Source: a virus. From it: a DNA stretch of 25,366 nt. The translations under genes and the position numbers were made by a program. The notes beneath the pieces are model-generated. The model was not told the DNA's origin, did no database searches, and saw only the letters and a list, made by a program, of their open reading frames with translations. The stretch is from the IMG/VR virus record IMGVR_UViG_3300028233_000199, positions 1-25,366 of that record; one strand, written 5' to 3'. This document shows positions 14,748-23,014 of the stretch, piece after piece; position 1 is the first letter of the stretch; each line of letters opens with the position of its first letter.

Positions 14748-16065
14748 TGAGGCGTTCCTCAGAAAGGCCCTTCCGCATATTAAGAAGGAATATTTTGAGG
14801 ATCATCATAAAGCAGTCTATGATTTATTCTTGCAGTTCGTAACTAAATATAATAAGTTGCCAACTCCGGCCATTCTTGAAATTGAGTTTCAGGAATCAGA
14901 ATATACTAATCGTCCTGTTGCGAATGATGCACTCGCTTTAATCAAAACTCTTCATGAAGAAAATAAGGTTGAATTAGAGTGGTTAATCGAATCGACAGAG
15001 AAGTGGTGTAAAGATAGAGCAGTATATCTTGCATTGATGGAATCGATATCGATCGTTGATGGTAATACCGACAAGGCCGAGGGAGCAATTCCTGATATCT
15101 TGACAAAGGCCTTGTCGGTCACGTTTGACACCAATGTCGGCCATGATTACTTTGAAAATGTTGAAGAACGATATGACTTCTACCATCTAAAGGAAGATAA
15201 GATCCCCTTTAATATTGAACTTCTTAATACAATCACTAAAGGTGGTGTTCCAAGAAAGTCTCTTAATATTATATTAGCTGGTACAGGTGTGGGAAAATCT
15301 CTTGCGATGTGTCATTTTGCTGCAGATGCTCTTGCTCAAGGGAAAAATGTGTTATACATTACACTTGAAATGGCTGAAGAGAAGATTGCCGAACGTATCG
15401 ATGCTAATCTATTCGATGTAGATATTTCTACTTTGACAGACCTAAGTAAAGATGCATTTATTAATAAGGCGCATATCGTCAATCAAAAGACGCATGGTAA
15501 GTTAATCATTAAAGAATATCCTACAGCTGTTGCTCACGTTGGTCACTTTCGTTCATTGCTTAATGAGCTGAAGATGAAAAAGAAGTTTACTCCCGATGTC
15601 ATATACATTGATTACCTTAACATCTGCTCAAGCTCAAGAATCAAAGGGTTGGGTGGATCTATTAATACGTATTCTATGATTAAAGCTATTGCTGAAGAGA
15701 TTCGTGGTCTTGCTGTTGAATATAATGTGCCTATATGGTCAGCTACTCAAGTCACACGCACTGGTTTTGGTAATTCTGATGTTGAGATTACTGATACGTC
15801 AGAGTCTTTTGGTTTGCCAGCAACTGCTGACTTGATGATTGCTCTTATATCTACAGAGCAGCTTGAAGGCATGAATCAGATTATGGTAAAACAATTGAAG
15901 AATAGATACAACGATCCTACAGAAAACAAACGGTTCTGTGTTGGAATTGACAGATCTAAGATGAGATTATATGATGTAGAAGATTCCGCACAGACATTAT
16001 CAAGCGACGAAACCACTACACCAGCAGCTTCAACAAATAATGACTTTAGCGCCTTTAAAATTTAA
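14704..16065 (+). CDS. 41: Replicative DNA helicase (DnaB family, T4 gp41-like)
   Basis: 453 residues, T4 gp41 being 475. I choose the ATG at 14704; a TTG two codons earlier is possible. Residues about 1-125 are the helical N-terminal domain. The RecA-like ATPase follows with Walker A G193-T-G-V-G-K-S199, L-Y-I-T-L-E-M-A-E-E (catalytic Glu region), Walker B I-Y-I-D303-Y-L-N, the arginine-finger/Q-T-R region W-S-A-T-Q-V-T-R and K-N-R-Y-N-D-P near the end, typical of DnaB. The last 25 residues are Ser/Thr-rich and probably flexible. It unwinds the fork 5'-3' and would work with the primase at 4604. Stop and next start overlap (TAATG). Confidence 0.94.
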   Translation: MQDIQTIILKSLTNNEAFLRKALPHIKKEYFEDHHKAVYDLFLQFVTKYNKLPTPAILEIEFQESEYTNRPVANDALALIKTLHEENKVELEWLIESTEKWCKDRAVYLALMESISIVDGNTDKAEGAIPDILTKALSVTFDTNVGHDYFENVEERYDFYHLKEDKIPFNIELLNTITKGGVPRKSLNIILAGTGVGKSLAMCHFAADALAQGKNVLYITLEMAEEKIAERIDANLFDVDISTLTDLSKDAFINKAHIVNQKTHGKLIIKEYPTAVAHVGHFRSLLNELKMKKKFTPDVIYIDYLNICSSSRIKGLGGSINTYSMIKAIAEEIRGLAVEYNVPIWSATQVTRTGFGNSDVEITDTSESFGLPATADLMIALISTEQLEGMNQIMVKQLKNRYNDPTENKRFCVGIDRSKMRLYDVEDSAQTLSSDETTTPAASTNNDFSAFKI

Positions 16066-16535
16066 TGGTTGTTTCGGTTACAGGTTCGTGTAAGTCCAAG
16101 AGAGAAATGGCAGAAGACATTGCTCATTTCTCTCTTGGCATTTTAGCCCCAAGACTAGGCACTAAATTAGAGGTAGACATAGTATTAGTCAATAAATTGA
16201 GGGACAAAGAAAGCATCGCGGGAGATTGTACATGGGAAGATAGTTCCTATAGACCTCGTGAATTTACAATACGTGCCGATTCCTCGCAACCAAAGCAAGA
16301 ATTACTTGAAACTATTGCGCATGAGATGGTGCATGTAAAACAATTTGCTAGAGGAGAGTTAAAGGACACCAATTCTCTATCCGTTTGTAAATGGAATAAT
16401 AAGGAAGTTAACCATGAAAAAACTAATTATTATGATCTTCCATGGGAGATTGAAGCCCACGGACGAGAACGCGGTATATTTATACGATGGTTTGAGCAAA
16501 GTAAATGGAAAAAATGTAAATGGGCCAATTATTAA
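16065..16535 (+). CDS. SprT-like zinc metallopeptidase domain protein
   Basis: 156 residues. H86-E-M-V-H90 is a clear HExxH zinc site within E-T-I-A-H-E-M-V-H-V-K-Q, and W-E-I-E130-A-H-G downstream supplies the likely third ligand region, as in SprT/Spartan-type peptidases. Spartan-like enzymes cut DNA-bound proteins; phage versions are widespread but largely untested. It follows gp41 with a one-base stop/start overlap, so it is the last gene of the replication transcript before the late module. No Shine-Dalgarno. Peptidase fold is likely; substrate unknown. Protein-DNA crosslink repair during replication is a context-based guess. Confidence 0.75.
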   Translation: MVVSVTGSCKSKREMAEDIAHFSLGILAPRLGTKLEVDIVLVNKLRDKESIAGDCTWEDSSYRPREFTIRADSSQPKQELLETIAHEMVHVKQFARGELKDTNSLSVCKWNNKEVNHEKTNYYDLPWEIEAHGRERGIFIRWFEQSKWKKCKWANY

Positions 16536-16547
16536 AATGTAATATAT

Positions 16548-16555
16548 TATAAATA
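16548..16555 (+). promoter_or_regulatory. T4-type late promoter TATAAATA
   Basis: An exact TATAAATA 22 bases before the ATG at 16578. It opens the late module of putative prohead-internal proteins. Confidence 0.72.
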
Positions 16556-16577
16556 GAATAAACATATATTACATAAA

Positions 16578-16898
16578 ATGGGAACTATGCTAAATTTTAA
16601 AGATTCTCTTCAATTCGAAGAGACTGAATATAAGGGTAAAAAAGTTACTCTCAACAAGCCATTTCGCGGGAATGATGGTAAGAAAAAGTTCTACGTATAC
16701 GTAAAGAACGAAAAAGGCAATGTCATCAGGTTAGGATTTGGAGATCCTAATATGGAAATCAAACGTGATGATCCAGCTCGCCGTAAGAGTTTTAGAGCTC
16801 GTCATCAGTGCGATACTGACCCAGGCCCTAAATACAAAGCACGTTATTGGTCATGTAAATTTTGGGCAAAAGGTAAATCAGTTACTGACTTGACTTAA
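16578..16898 (+). CDS. Small putative prohead-internal protein with conserved Cys/Arg core
   Basis: 106 residues; the fourth codon (ATG at 16587) is an alternative start giving MLNFKDSLQFEE. That N terminus resembles the T4 capsid-targeting peptide (aromatic-basic-x-x-hydrophobic, then an acidic cleavage site). The rest is a compact domain: K-F-Y-V-Y-V-K-N-E-K-G, then D-P-A-R-R-K-S-F-R-A-R-H-Q-C-D and a C-terminal K-A-R-Y-W-S-C-K-F-W. I have seen the last two blocks in other tailed-phage virion-associated proteins of unknown function. Two conserved Cys and one His could bind zinc. First gene after a late promoter. Targeting and cleavage are inference. Confidence 0.65.
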   Translation: MGTMLNFKDSLQFEETEYKGKKVTLNKPFRGNDGKKKFYVYVKNEKGNVIRLGFGDPNMEIKRDDPARRKSFRARHQCDTDPGPKYKARYWSCKFWAKGKSVTDLT

Positions 16899-16899
16899 G

Positions 16900-18285
16900 A
16901 TGGCGATATTCGGAAAGGCAGATCTATCGAAATCGAAATATATCGTAGCCATTGTTGCGAAGATCAACGCTGGTGATAAAATCAAAGTTAAAGGTGGTAA
17001 GTCATATAAATTTAAAAAGACAAATGATATTGTTGCCTTAGAAAAGGTGCAAACTAAGATTGCATCATATCAAAAAATTCTATATCCCAAGAATGAGTAT
17101 GCCGCAATCTTTACTGATGGGAAAATATCATTTCGATTTAACGATATTGATAAAGCTCCATTTTCTGGCATGGGAGGTGGATCGCGTAATGCCTTAGGAA
17201 AAAAACTTGCAGATGCGGGAGAACTTGCCACGGTCATGTCTTTAGTTAAAGATATTAAAACACCAAAGGATACAGGCCAAAAAATATTTGTTGACAATCC
17301 AGATGCATTTACTGCGTGGTACGAAACATTTCAATCTACTCGACCCGCAGTTGTCAAGATTACTGGAAATCTTAATCGCTTTGATATATTACATGATGCG
17401 ACAGACAAATCTGCATTTGCTACTGCGATTACTGCATTTACTAAGAAGGTAAAAATCGCTAAGGATTCTTGGAATCCAGCTGATATCTTTATCATTGATA
17501 AAGGCAAAAAGACAAAGATAATTAAAGATCTCCAATTCTGCGTTGACAATTACGAAGTTAAGGACGGATTAATATCTATGTTTAATAATAAGATGTACGA
17601 TTTTTATAAAAAGAAGCTTCTATATCCAGTATCTCTTAAGCAATTAGTGAGCAATAAACCATCTGTTGACTTTGCTAATGAACCTGGTAAGGCTAAGAAG
17701 GCAGCGTATAATATTGAGATTGCAAAATTCAATTGTAACTTAAGCGCTGAAGGTAAAGAAATTGGCTTATTCACATTTAAGAACACCGACACATTAAAGC
17801 AAATAAGCTTACAAGTTAGAGGATTTCCTCATGGATATGGCACAGCTCAAACTGAAATCACATCTGATGGTACGCCTTCTGGTGGTCGATTAGGCAAAAT
17901 TAGCACTGCAATCGTTGATCGTGTAATGGAAGAGTTTGATGATGAGAGAATCAAGAGTATTAAATATTTTGGAAGAACACCAGAGGTGTTTGAAGCATTT
18001 GATAAAACCCGAATCGCAGAAATTTATAAAATGTACCAGACAGTATCTAAACACAAAAAAGTTCAAGACCAAAATAAATTAAAGAAATCCGAGTTTGAGG
18101 ACTTGATTGCAAAAGCACAAAGTGATATGGATATTGCAGCTAATCTTTGTATGAAGATACAAGGTCTTAAAATGATGCATTTCTTTGTTACTAATGAAAA
18201 GAATATTTCTACTATCATGAATAAAATGATTAACGGAGCAAAGAAGATCAGCGATGACAACGGTTTCTTCATTAAAATTTATTAA
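16900..18285 (+). CDS. Large late protein of unknown function, possible nuclease-like core
   Basis: 461 residues, lysine-rich, no membrane segments. Starts one base after the preceding stop. Recognisable stretches are S-G-M-G-G-G-S-R-N near 90, W-N-P-A-D-I-F-I-I-D near 190 followed about 55 residues later by P-V-S-L-K-Q-L, and the Gly-rich R-G-F-P-H-G-Y-G-T-A-Q-T-E-I. The N-P-A-D-I ... S-L-K pairing is reminiscent of PD-(D/E)XK restriction-type nucleases with a Ser in place of the acidic residue, but this is weak. Unlike most genes around it, the N terminus lacks the FKxF capsid-targeting pattern. It is expected in the virion or prohead from its operon only. Confidence 0.55.
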   Translation: MAIFGKADLSKSKYIVAIVAKINAGDKIKVKGGKSYKFKKTNDIVALEKVQTKIASYQKILYPKNEYAAIFTDGKISFRFNDIDKAPFSGMGGGSRNALGKKLADAGELATVMSLVKDIKTPKDTGQKIFVDNPDAFTAWYETFQSTRPAVVKITGNLNRFDILHDATDKSAFATAITAFTKKVKIAKDSWNPADIFIIDKGKKTKIIKDLQFCVDNYEVKDGLISMFNNKMYDFYKKKLLYPVSLKQLVSNKPSVDFANEPGKAKKAAYNIEIAKFNCNLSAEGKEIGLFTFKNTDTLKQISLQVRGFPHGYGTAQTEITSDGTPSGGRLGKISTAIVDRVMEEFDDERIKSIKYFGRTPEVFEAFDKTRIAEIYKMYQTVSKHKKVQDQNKLKKSEFEDLIAKAQSDMDIAANLCMKIQGLKMMHFFVTNEKNISTIMNKMINGAKKISDDNGFFIKIY

Positions 18286-18293
18286 TATAAATA
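18286..18293 (+). promoter_or_regulatory. T4-type late promoter TATAAATA
   Basis: An exact TATAAATA directly after the stop of the 461-residue protein. The first ATG (18299) is five bases past the box, the same spacing as at 545-558. Confidence 0.7.
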
Positions 18294-18304
18294 GGAATAT
18301 GCAT

Positions 18305-18601
18305 ATGAAAACATTTAAGGAACACGTAATCGAAAAGGAGCAAGAACTTGAAGAAGGTTATGCAATCGATCTAACACCTTGGCAATTCTCACATCGAGGA
18401 CGACAACCCAAGGGTAAAGGAACATGGGCATTTAATTATAAAGCATCTTTAGATTCTGGTGGAATGATTGGAATGCAACAAGATACATTCTTTTCAAAAG
18501 CAATGTCAACATATAAAGACGCCGTTAAACAATTGACTAAATTTCTAAAGAAAGAGTTGAAAGTAAAACCAAAACAAGTTGAAATTAAACTAGCTCCATA
18601 A
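18305..18601 (+). CDS. Short basic putative internal protein with capsid-targeting N terminus
   Basis: 98 residues from the ATG at 18305, which has AGGA eight bases upstream; an ATG at 18299 would add Met-His and would be leaderless from the promoter at 18286. The N terminus MKTFKEHVIEKEQELEEG is close to the T4 internal-protein capsid-targeting peptide (T4: MKTYQEFIAE). L15-E-E17 followed by Gly fits the (L/I)-x-E prohead-protease rule. The predicted mature part (18-98) is rich in Lys, Arg, Gln and aromatic residues, ending in a basic helix (K-F-L-K-K-E-L-K-V-K), as expected for a DNA-associated internal protein. Function after injection unknown. Confidence 0.7.
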   Translation: MKTFKEHVIEKEQELEEGYAIDLTPWQFSHRGRQPKGKGTWAFNYKASLDSGGMIGMQQDTFFSKAMSTYKDAVKQLTKFLKKELKVKPKQVEIKLAP

Positions 18602-19539
18602 TGATATCGTTTAAGGCATTCCTAGTTGAAACTAAAATATCGCCAACATTCATTACTCATATTGAGACAATGAAACCAATCGATTTTCTGTCTCTCATTA
18701 AGGAGTTAGAATCTGAATATAAGGGCGTTCTTAAATTAAAGGATATATCTATTACTGAAAAGATTGATGGTAGCTCTCTTACGATTGGTCAAGATTCTAA
18801 AGGCAAGACATTTATTAATACTAAAATGTCTCAGCGGTATTTTAAGCCTGGCGATTTTACATCCTTTGCAACTTCTAAGGGTTATGATAACAGTATTAGC
18901 ATTAATTTTGATAATATACTAAAAGAAGTGCAGAATGATAAAAAGCTGCAGAGTGTACTTTCTAAATATAATACCGGAAATGGTATCGTTATTACTGGAG
19001 AGGTGCTTTATGTGCCACTTGCATCTGAGGCTAAGAATAACAAACTCCAATTTATTTTTATGGATTACGATAAAAAGAATTTAGGGGAAGAATGGACATT
19101 TGTACCATTCGATGTTCAAGACTTCGACGGAAACCCTATCGAAAATAAGGAAGAGATATTCAAAGCTTTATATAAGATTTCGACTAAGGCGCGTAAGTAC
19201 ACCAGTGCAAATTTAAAGATTGATTCTGATATAGATATCACGTTAAGCATTGATAAGGTTAAAAAGAATATTCTCTCTAAGTATGATAATATCGATGCAG
19301 CATTAGTGTCACGAAAAAAGATAGATAAACCTCTCAAAGATAAACTTAAACAAGAGATTGCTAAATACCAAACAGAGCTTTCAAATAAAATACTATCATA
19401 TGTAAGAGCTGGAAAGTTTGGAGATGATTTCGAAGGCATCGTTCTTAAAACAAAATCAGGTACTACACTAAAGGCCACTTCATCTAGATTTAAAGATCGC
19501 AGAGCAAAACTAAAAGATATAAAATTTAAAAAGAAATGA
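18601..19539 (+). CDS. KxDG-type nucleotidyltransferase (RNA/DNA ligase-like) with capsid-targeting N terminus
   Basis: 312 residues. Ligase motifs are visible: motif I E53-K54-I-D-G57-S-S with K54 the AMP-accepting lysine; motif III-like T-G133-E134-V-L-Y; motif IIIa-like L-Q-F-I-F-M-D-Y; motif IV F-E278-G-I-V-L-K283; and motif V around L290-K291. These catalyse adenylation of the enzyme and transfer of AMP to a 5' phosphate end. The size is near T4 Rnl2 (334), but RNA or DNA preference is unclear. The first ten residues, MISFKAFLVE, align position by position with T4's MKTYQEFIAE, with E10 at the known T4 cut position, so the enzyme may be packaged in the capsid and trimmed. Starts with TAATG overlap. 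Confidence 0.72.
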   Translation: MISFKAFLVETKISPTFITHIETMKPIDFLSLIKELESEYKGVLKLKDISITEKIDGSSLTIGQDSKGKTFINTKMSQRYFKPGDFTSFATSKGYDNSISINFDNILKEVQNDKKLQSVLSKYNTGNGIVITGEVLYVPLASEAKNNKLQFIFMDYDKKNLGEEWTFVPFDVQDFDGNPIENKEEIFKALYKISTKARKYTSANLKIDSDIDITLSIDKVKKNILSKYDNIDAALVSRKKIDKPLKDKLKQEIAKYQTELSNKILSYVRAGKFGDDFEGIVLKTKSGTTLKATSSRFKDRRAKLKDIKFKKK

Positions 19540-20429
19540 TAAACTTTAAACAATTTATACAAATCAATGAAGGCGGAAATGCTGTCGAAGGAGTTGTTGG
19601 TATCAACCAAGAAAACTCGATTGCCACTGTAAAATCTGTATTTAAAGATTATTTAAAGCTTCTTGGTCTTAGCGAAAAAGATACTGCATTGCTAGGTTCT
19701 ACTGGAAAGAAAGCTCCTAAAGCAGTTTCAGGAGATATTGATATTGCTCTTTCTTCTCGAGAATTACTTAAGCATAAGAACGTATCTACATTTGGTGACA
19801 TGATAGACCTTATCATTAACATCACAAAGAAAAAGGGATATAAATTTAGAGATCTGCGAACTATTGGCATTGTTTCGGTTGGGTATCCAATTACAAATGT
19901 AGATGGTAAACAAGAAGGTGAAACTGTACAACTTGATTTCATGCTCGTTGATAATGTTAAGCTCGCTTCTTGGTCTTATTATTCTCCTTCATATCTTGAA
20001 TCAAGCCTAAAGGGATTATACCGAAACGAATTGTTTTACGCTGTTGCTAAGTTTGCTGGATTGAAAGTAAAGGAAATGTCAAACGATAAGACACCTATTA
20101 CTTGGGACCGTTTTTGGTTCGATTTATCGAGCGGCTTACAAAAAGGAACTCAAACTCTAAAATCTCCTAAAACTGGAAAAGTTACTAAGAGCGCCAAGAA
20201 AGTAAAACCAGCAGAAATTTTAAGTGATGATCCTGACACAATTGTTAAGTATCTCTTTGGAGATAAATATAAGGCTAATCAACTGTTAACTTTTGAGCAA
20301 GCTTTAAAAGCAGTACAATCATCTTCTTTCCCGCATAAGAAATATCGCAAAGACATCTATAAGATGGCTAAAGAAGGTCTCCTAAAAAAGAAATATCCAG
20401 TGCCAGAGTCGTTAGATAGATTGGCGTAA
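19536..20429 (+). CDS. Pol-beta superfamily nucleotidyltransferase with capsid-targeting N terminus
   Basis: 297 residues. The catalytic pattern is complete: G54-S55, D67-I-D69-I-A in S-G-D-I-D-I-A-L-S, and the third carboxylate D134 in V-Q-L-D-F-M-L-V. This is the minimal nucleotidyltransferase fold of pol-beta, tRNA nucleotidyltransferases and aminoglycoside-type enzymes. A helical segment follows (E-L-F-Y-A-V-A-K-F-A-G-L), and the last 90 residues are Lys-rich. The N terminus MINFKQFIQINEG fits a capsid-targeting peptide with an I10-N-E12/Gly cleavage site. It overlaps the ligase-like gene by 4 bases (ATGA), and the two may form an end-healing/sealing pair. Substrate (RNA 3' end, nucleotide, protein) is unknown. 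Confidence 0.72.
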   Translation: MINFKQFIQINEGGNAVEGVVGINQENSIATVKSVFKDYLKLLGLSEKDTALLGSTGKKAPKAVSGDIDIALSSRELLKHKNVSTFGDMIDLIINITKKKGYKFRDLRTIGIVSVGYPITNVDGKQEGETVQLDFMLVDNVKLASWSYYSPSYLESSLKGLYRNELFYAVAKFAGLKVKEMSNDKTPITWDRFWFDLSSGLQKGTQTLKSPKTGKVTKSAKKVKPAEILSDDPDTIVKYLFGDKYKANQLLTFEQALKAVQSSSFPHKKYRKDIYKMAKEGLLKKKYPVPESLDRLA

Positions 20430-20434
20430 TTGTG

Positions 20435-20463
20435 TTTACAAATCGTATAAATATAAGTATAAT
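20435..20463 (+). promoter_or_regulatory. Sigma70-type promoter overlapping a late promoter
   Basis: TTTACA at 20435-20440, a 17-base spacer and TATAAT at 20458-20463. The spacer contains an exact TATAAATA at 20446-20453. A leader of about 10 bases runs to the ATG at 20479. Confidence 0.65.
20446..20453 (+). promoter_or_regulatory. T4-type late promoter TATAAATA inside the sigma70 spacer
   Basis: An exact late box within the spacer of the promoter at 20435-20463, 25 bases before the ATG at 20479. Confidence 0.6.
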
Positions 20464-20478
20464 TAACTTCTTATAAAA

Positions 20479-20673
20479 ATGAAATCAGAAAATAGCAACA
20501 TGAATAAATTACCAGAGAAAGTTTTAAACTTTAAAGATTTTTTAGTGGTAGACTATACTCAACAAGCTGGCGCTGATATCGATCCCGATGGTATGTTAGC
20601 ATATAAAACCGCTAAAAGAAAGAAATTGCATTCAGGCGGTGGACCATCAGAATCAACCGTAAAGAAAAAATAG
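20479..20673 (+). CDS. Very small putative internal protein
   Basis: 64 residues; the eighth codon is also ATG and could be the true start. It contains V-L-N-F-K-D-F-L-V-V-D-Y, the same FKxFL core as its neighbours but placed deeper and without the Glu of the cleavage rule. The C terminus is basic and Gly/Ser-rich (A-K-R-K-K-L-H-S-G-G-G-P-S). No domain known. It is the only gene in the window under the combined early/late promoter, and it ends one base before the next gene. Confidence 0.55.
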   Translation: MKSENSNMNKLPEKVLNFKDFLVVDYTQQAGADIDPDGMLAYKTAKRKKLHSGGGPSESTVKKK

Positions 20674-20674
20674 T

Positions 20675-22981
20675 ATGTTTGTAAAAGGATTTAAACAGTT
20701 CAACGAGGAAAAGACTAAAGCGGTAACATTTACCTATGGGAGATTTAATCCTCCGACTATTGGTCATGAGAAACTTATTCTTGAGGTAATCAAAGCTGCA
20801 CGTGGTGGCGATTATAAGATTTTCGTATCGCAGTCTAATAAGCCTAAGTCTGATCCTTTGCAGTATAAAGAAAAAGTTGGAATCATGCGTAAGATGTTTC
20901 CAAAGTATGCACGAAATATCATACTTGACGAAAAACTTAAAACTGTATTTGACATATGTGTATCGTTATATAATCAAGGATACACAGATTTAACAATGGT
21001 GGTTGGTTCAGATAGAATCAAAGAATTTAAAACTCTACTTCTTAAATACAACGGATCAAAGGCACGCCACGGATTCTACGAATTTGGTAATATTTCTTTT
21101 CAATCTGCTGGCGAGCGTGATCCTGATTCAGATGATGTTTCTGGAATGTCAGCCTCAAAAATGAGAGCAGCTGCTGTATCTGGTGATTTTCAATCTTTTG
21201 CAGACGGTCTTCCAAAATCCTTTGGTGATAAGCTATCGGTGTTTAACCTTCTTCGTAAAAGAATGGGATTGAAAGAAATGGTTAACTTTCGTAAACACGT
21301 ACAGCTTCCAACAGTTTCAGAAAAACGAGAAAGGTTTATCTCTGGTGAAATCTTCAATGTTGGAGATAGAGTTCAGTGCCAAAAGTCGAATCAAAATTTT
21401 ACAATAGCTGAGCGTTGCTCAAACTATGTTCTAAGCTCTATCGGTACTAAGTACTTTATTAATGATCTCGAAGAATATCTCGATGAGAATGTTAAGTACC
21501 ACGCCGGCCTATCTAAATCTACTAAAGATAAAAGAAAAGCACAGTTTAAAAAGCAGGCCAAAATGGATGATGATAATCCAGATGCATATAAGCCTGCACC
21601 CGGCGATGCACAAGCAAAGACGAAACCTTCCAAATATACCAAAAAATTTAAAGATATGTTTGGCGAAGAATCTCTTGAAGAAGGTGTAGATGATCCTGCA
21701 ATTTTTAAAGCAATCTTTCTTGCTGGCGGGCCAGGTTCTGGTAAATCGTTCACTGTTGGTAAAACTGGCCTCACAGCTCTTGGTTTCAAGGTTGTCAACT
21801 CAGATGATAAATTTGAAATTGCCTTAAAAAAGGCCGACCTTGAACCAACACCAAAAAATATCTATAGCCCAAAAGGACAAAAACTTCGGAGTAGATCAAA
21901 GGAATTAACAGCAAAGCAACAAGATCATTATATCAATGGACGTCTTGGTTTAGTTATTGATGGAACTGGTAAAGACTATGCTAAGATCAAGAAACAATCT
22001 GAACTACTTAAAACCATTGGATATGATATAGCGATGATTTTTGTTAATACTGATCTTGATACAGCACAGTTTCGTAATAATAAACGTTCAAGAAGTTTGC
22101 CAGATGATCAAGTAAAGAAAATGTGGCAAGAAGTTCAAAACAATCTTGGTAAATTCCAATCGATGTTTGGCTCTAATTTCGTTATTATTGATAATTCTGA
22201 TGGTTCGAATATTGAGAAAGCGACAACATCGGCTTATAAGAAAATGGCTAAGTTTGCTAAAGAAGCTCCTAAGAATAATATTGCAAGAAGTTGGATTAAG
22301 AAGCAACTTGGAGAAGAGACTGAGATACTGATCTCTGAAAATAAAAAAGGAATTCAAAATAAAGCTAAAGCTACTGGTATTTCATACTCGATTCTAAAGA
22401 AAGTATTCGACCGCGGAGTTGCAGCTTGGAGAACTGGTCATCGACCTGGAACTACTCCATCCCAATGGGGATTTGCACGAATTAATTCGTTTGCTACGGG
22501 TGGTAAGACTAGAACGACTGCTGATAAAGATCTTTGGGCCCAACATAAAGGAAAGAAAGAGTCTATTGAAGAATCAAAAGATTTCGAACCGCATTGGATG
22601 TATGATCCTAAAACCGGGAAAAAAGCATGGGCAAAGGTTAAAGCTGATCACGATAGATTAAATAAAAAGGGTTGGGTTCATGAGCCGGTCGAAGCTTTAG
22701 ATTACGGCACGTCTGCAACAACAAAAACATTTAAACAATATACTCCTGGTCAAAAGATTGAAGAAGGAGAAGGTAAGTATAAAGGTGAAACTTGGGAGCA
22801 GGGATACAAACGCAGAGTTGTTAAAACCTCTGACCCCGCTCACCTCGAAAAGGGTTATAAATGGCGGATAAAGGGAAAAGAACGCCCAGAAATTTCTATT
22901 AAGCTATATAAAGAAAAACCGGATTTTAAAGAATATAGCAAGCAAATGGAACGAGTGGCTGGTCATGAATTTGGAAAATAA
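20675..22981 (+). CDS. Giant fusion: nucleotide adenylyl/cytidylyltransferase + P-loop kinase + DUF5824-like, probable prohead polyprotein
   Basis: 768 residues. Region 16-200: HxGH-type nucleotidyltransferase (G22-R-F-N-P-P-T-I-G-H31; S159-A-S-K-M-R164 as the second phosphate-binding motif), as in NMN adenylyltransferases or cytidylyltransferases. Region 272-331: Lys-rich linker seen in T4-like virion proteins. Region 337-540: P-loop kinase, G351-G-P-G-S-G-K-S358, with a V-V-N-S-D-D segment resembling zeta-toxin/polynucleotide-kinase enzymes. Region about 556-628: a DUF5824-like block (A-A-W-R-T-G-H-R-P-G-T-T). Regions 634-697 and 698-768: two small domains. (L/I)-x-E sites at 334-336, 553-555, 631-633 and 695-697 fall at the domain borders. 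The N terminus has G-F-K-Q-F-N-E-E. Activities are motif-based; processing is inferred. Confidence 0.72.
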   Translation: MFVKGFKQFNEEKTKAVTFTYGRFNPPTIGHEKLILEVIKAARGGDYKIFVSQSNKPKSDPLQYKEKVGIMRKMFPKYARNIILDEKLKTVFDICVSLYNQGYTDLTMVVGSDRIKEFKTLLLKYNGSKARHGFYEFGNISFQSAGERDPDSDDVSGMSASKMRAAAVSGDFQSFADGLPKSFGDKLSVFNLLRKRMGLKEMVNFRKHVQLPTVSEKRERFISGEIFNVGDRVQCQKSNQNFTIAERCSNYVLSSIGTKYFINDLEEYLDENVKYHAGLSKSTKDKRKAQFKKQAKMDDDNPDAYKPAPGDAQAKTKPSKYTKKFKDMFGEESLEEGVDDPAIFKAIFLAGGPGSGKSFTVGKTGLTALGFKVVNSDDKFEIALKKADLEPTPKNIYSPKGQKLRSRSKELTAKQQDHYINGRLGLVIDGTGKDYAKIKKQSELLKTIGYDIAMIFVNTDLDTAQFRNNKRSRSLPDDQVKKMWQEVQNNLGKFQSMFGSNFVIIDNSDGSNIEKATTSAYKKMAKFAKEAPKNNIARSWIKKQLGEETEILISENKKGIQNKAKATGISYSILKKVFDRGVAAWRTGHRPGTTPSQWGFARINSFATGGKTRTTADKDLWAQHKGKKESIEESKDFEPHWMYDPKTGKKAWAKVKADHDRLNKKGWVHEPVEALDYGTSATTKTFKQYTPGQKIEEGEGKYKGETWEQGYKRRVVKTSDPAHLEKGYKWRIKGKERPEISIKLYKEKPDFKEYSKQMERVAGHEFGK

Positions 22982-23014
22982 TATGATTATAGTATAACTG
23001 AAAGCTTATAATAA

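Noticed and set aside
19116-19610. Minus-strand open frame of 164 codons
   Set aside because: It lies opposite the ligase-like and nucleotidyltransferase genes, which have intact motifs; its product is low-complexity and Ser/Phe/Leu-rich, typical of an antisense shadow.
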